Part shown: positions 42,134-42,411 of the stretch, piece by piece
Layout: the number at the start of each line of letters is the position of its first letter
Numbering within the stretch: position 1 is the first letter of the stretch
Assembly (NCBI GenBank): GCA_025357635.1
Contig: JANXOV010000034.1
Span: 1 to 42,411, forward strand
DNA length: 42,411 nucleotides
Reading direction: 5' to 3'
Source: Pseudomonadota bacterium
GTDB taxonomy: Bacteria > Pseudomonadota > Gammaproteobacteria > Steroidobacterales > Steroidobacteraceae
The notes under the pieces: model-generated
Told to the model about the DNA's origin: nothing
What the model saw: only the letters and a program-made list of their open reading frames with translations
Databases searched by the model: none
Made by a program: the position numbers and the translations under genes

Positions 42134-42411
42134 ATGTCCAGACCCATCCGCCTCACCGTCGTCATGGATCCGATCGAGAACATCAAGCCCGCCAAGGACA
42201 GCACGCTGGCCATGCTGCTGGCGGCCCAATCCAAGGGCTGGCAGGTGCTGTATGCCGAACTCGGCTCTTTGTATCTGCGCGACGGCGTAGCTTGGGGTCG
42301 CCTCGCGCCGTTGCGCGTTTTCGACGATGCGGCGCACTGGTTCGAGCGTTTGGACGCGCAGAAGATGCCATTGGGCGACTGCGACGTCATCCTCATGCGC
42401 AAAGACCCGCC
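42134..42411 (+). CDS. gshB: Glutathione synthetase, N-terminal part (runs off the window)
   Basis: The first 92 residues match the start of GshB, which ligates glycine to gamma-glutamylcysteine using ATP: LTVVMDPIENIKPAKDSTLAMLLAAQSKGW, then the end segment DVILMRKDPP, both highly conserved. The frame is open to the right edge, so the ATP-grasp catalytic part is missing here. It is divergent from the pilG operon, with a 269-nt intergenic region, an arrangement seen in several gammaproteobacteria. A Shine-Dalgarno-like AAAGGA lies rather far (about 14 nt) upstream. Confidence 0.95.
   Translation, partial: MSRPIRLTVVMDPIENIKPAKDSTLAMLLAAQSKGWQVLYAELGSLYLRDGVAWGRLAPLRVFDDAAHWFERLDAQKMPLGDCDVILMRKDP

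Overview
The window is a compact, clearly GC-rich stretch of a gammaproteobacterial chromosome. The left edge carries the 5' end of a 16S rRNA gene. The gene content (erpA, bifunctional tyrA, hemJ, rppH, ampD, rsmE, gshB next to a pilGHIJ-chpA cluster, FAN1-type nuclease) fits a xanthomonad/Nevskiales/Steroidobacter-like lineage. That placement is by resemblance only; no tree was built.

Layout. (1) 1-500: start of an rrn operon on the minus strand, with a near-consensus promoter and a boxB/boxA/boxC antitermination leader. (2) 520-6709, minus: a five-gene signalling operon read in the order TonB-domain membrane protein, Ser/Thr kinase with pseudo-receiver, membrane CheA-like kinase, CheY-like regulator, CheX-like phosphatase. 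(3) 7028-14569: housekeeping genes. These are an M23 peptidase, ppk1 facing ppx, then the minus-strand series membrane coiled-coil protein, bactofilin, erpA, ppx, followed by hemJ and rppH. (4) 14596-25521: a BtuC-type permease, a diguanylate cyclase with tyrA, a Tyr/Gly-rich secreted protein, then pdxH, a CPXCG protein, a metalloprotease-like protein and a BtuD-type ATPase in one tight series. An IMPase-family enzyme, an exported unknown, a fasciclin protein, a FAN1-like nuclease and a PduO-type cobalamin adenosyltransferase follow. (5) 25526-30129, minus: a BarA-like hybrid kinase overlapping a REC-GGDEF-EAL regulator. (6) 30288-32539: ampD, and divergently rsmE with a DMT exporter. (7) 32553-41864, minus: the Pil-Chp chemosensory operon pilG-pilH-pilI-pilJ-chpA-chpC, which controls type IV pili. 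(8) 42134-end: start of gshB.

Signal transduction dominates. Three separate phosphorelay systems (the 0.5-6.7 kb operon, the hybrid kinase pair and Pil-Chp) plus a stand-alone diguanylate cyclase share the window. The first operon is the best candidate for an undescribed system: it joins Hanks-type Ser/Thr phosphorylation, a receptor-independent CheA-like phosphorelay, a CheX-type off switch and a periplasmic TonB-like output or sensor arm. A second oddity is the pdxH/CPXCG/metalloprotease/ABC-ATPase gene series. No mobile element, CRISPR array or tRNA was seen.
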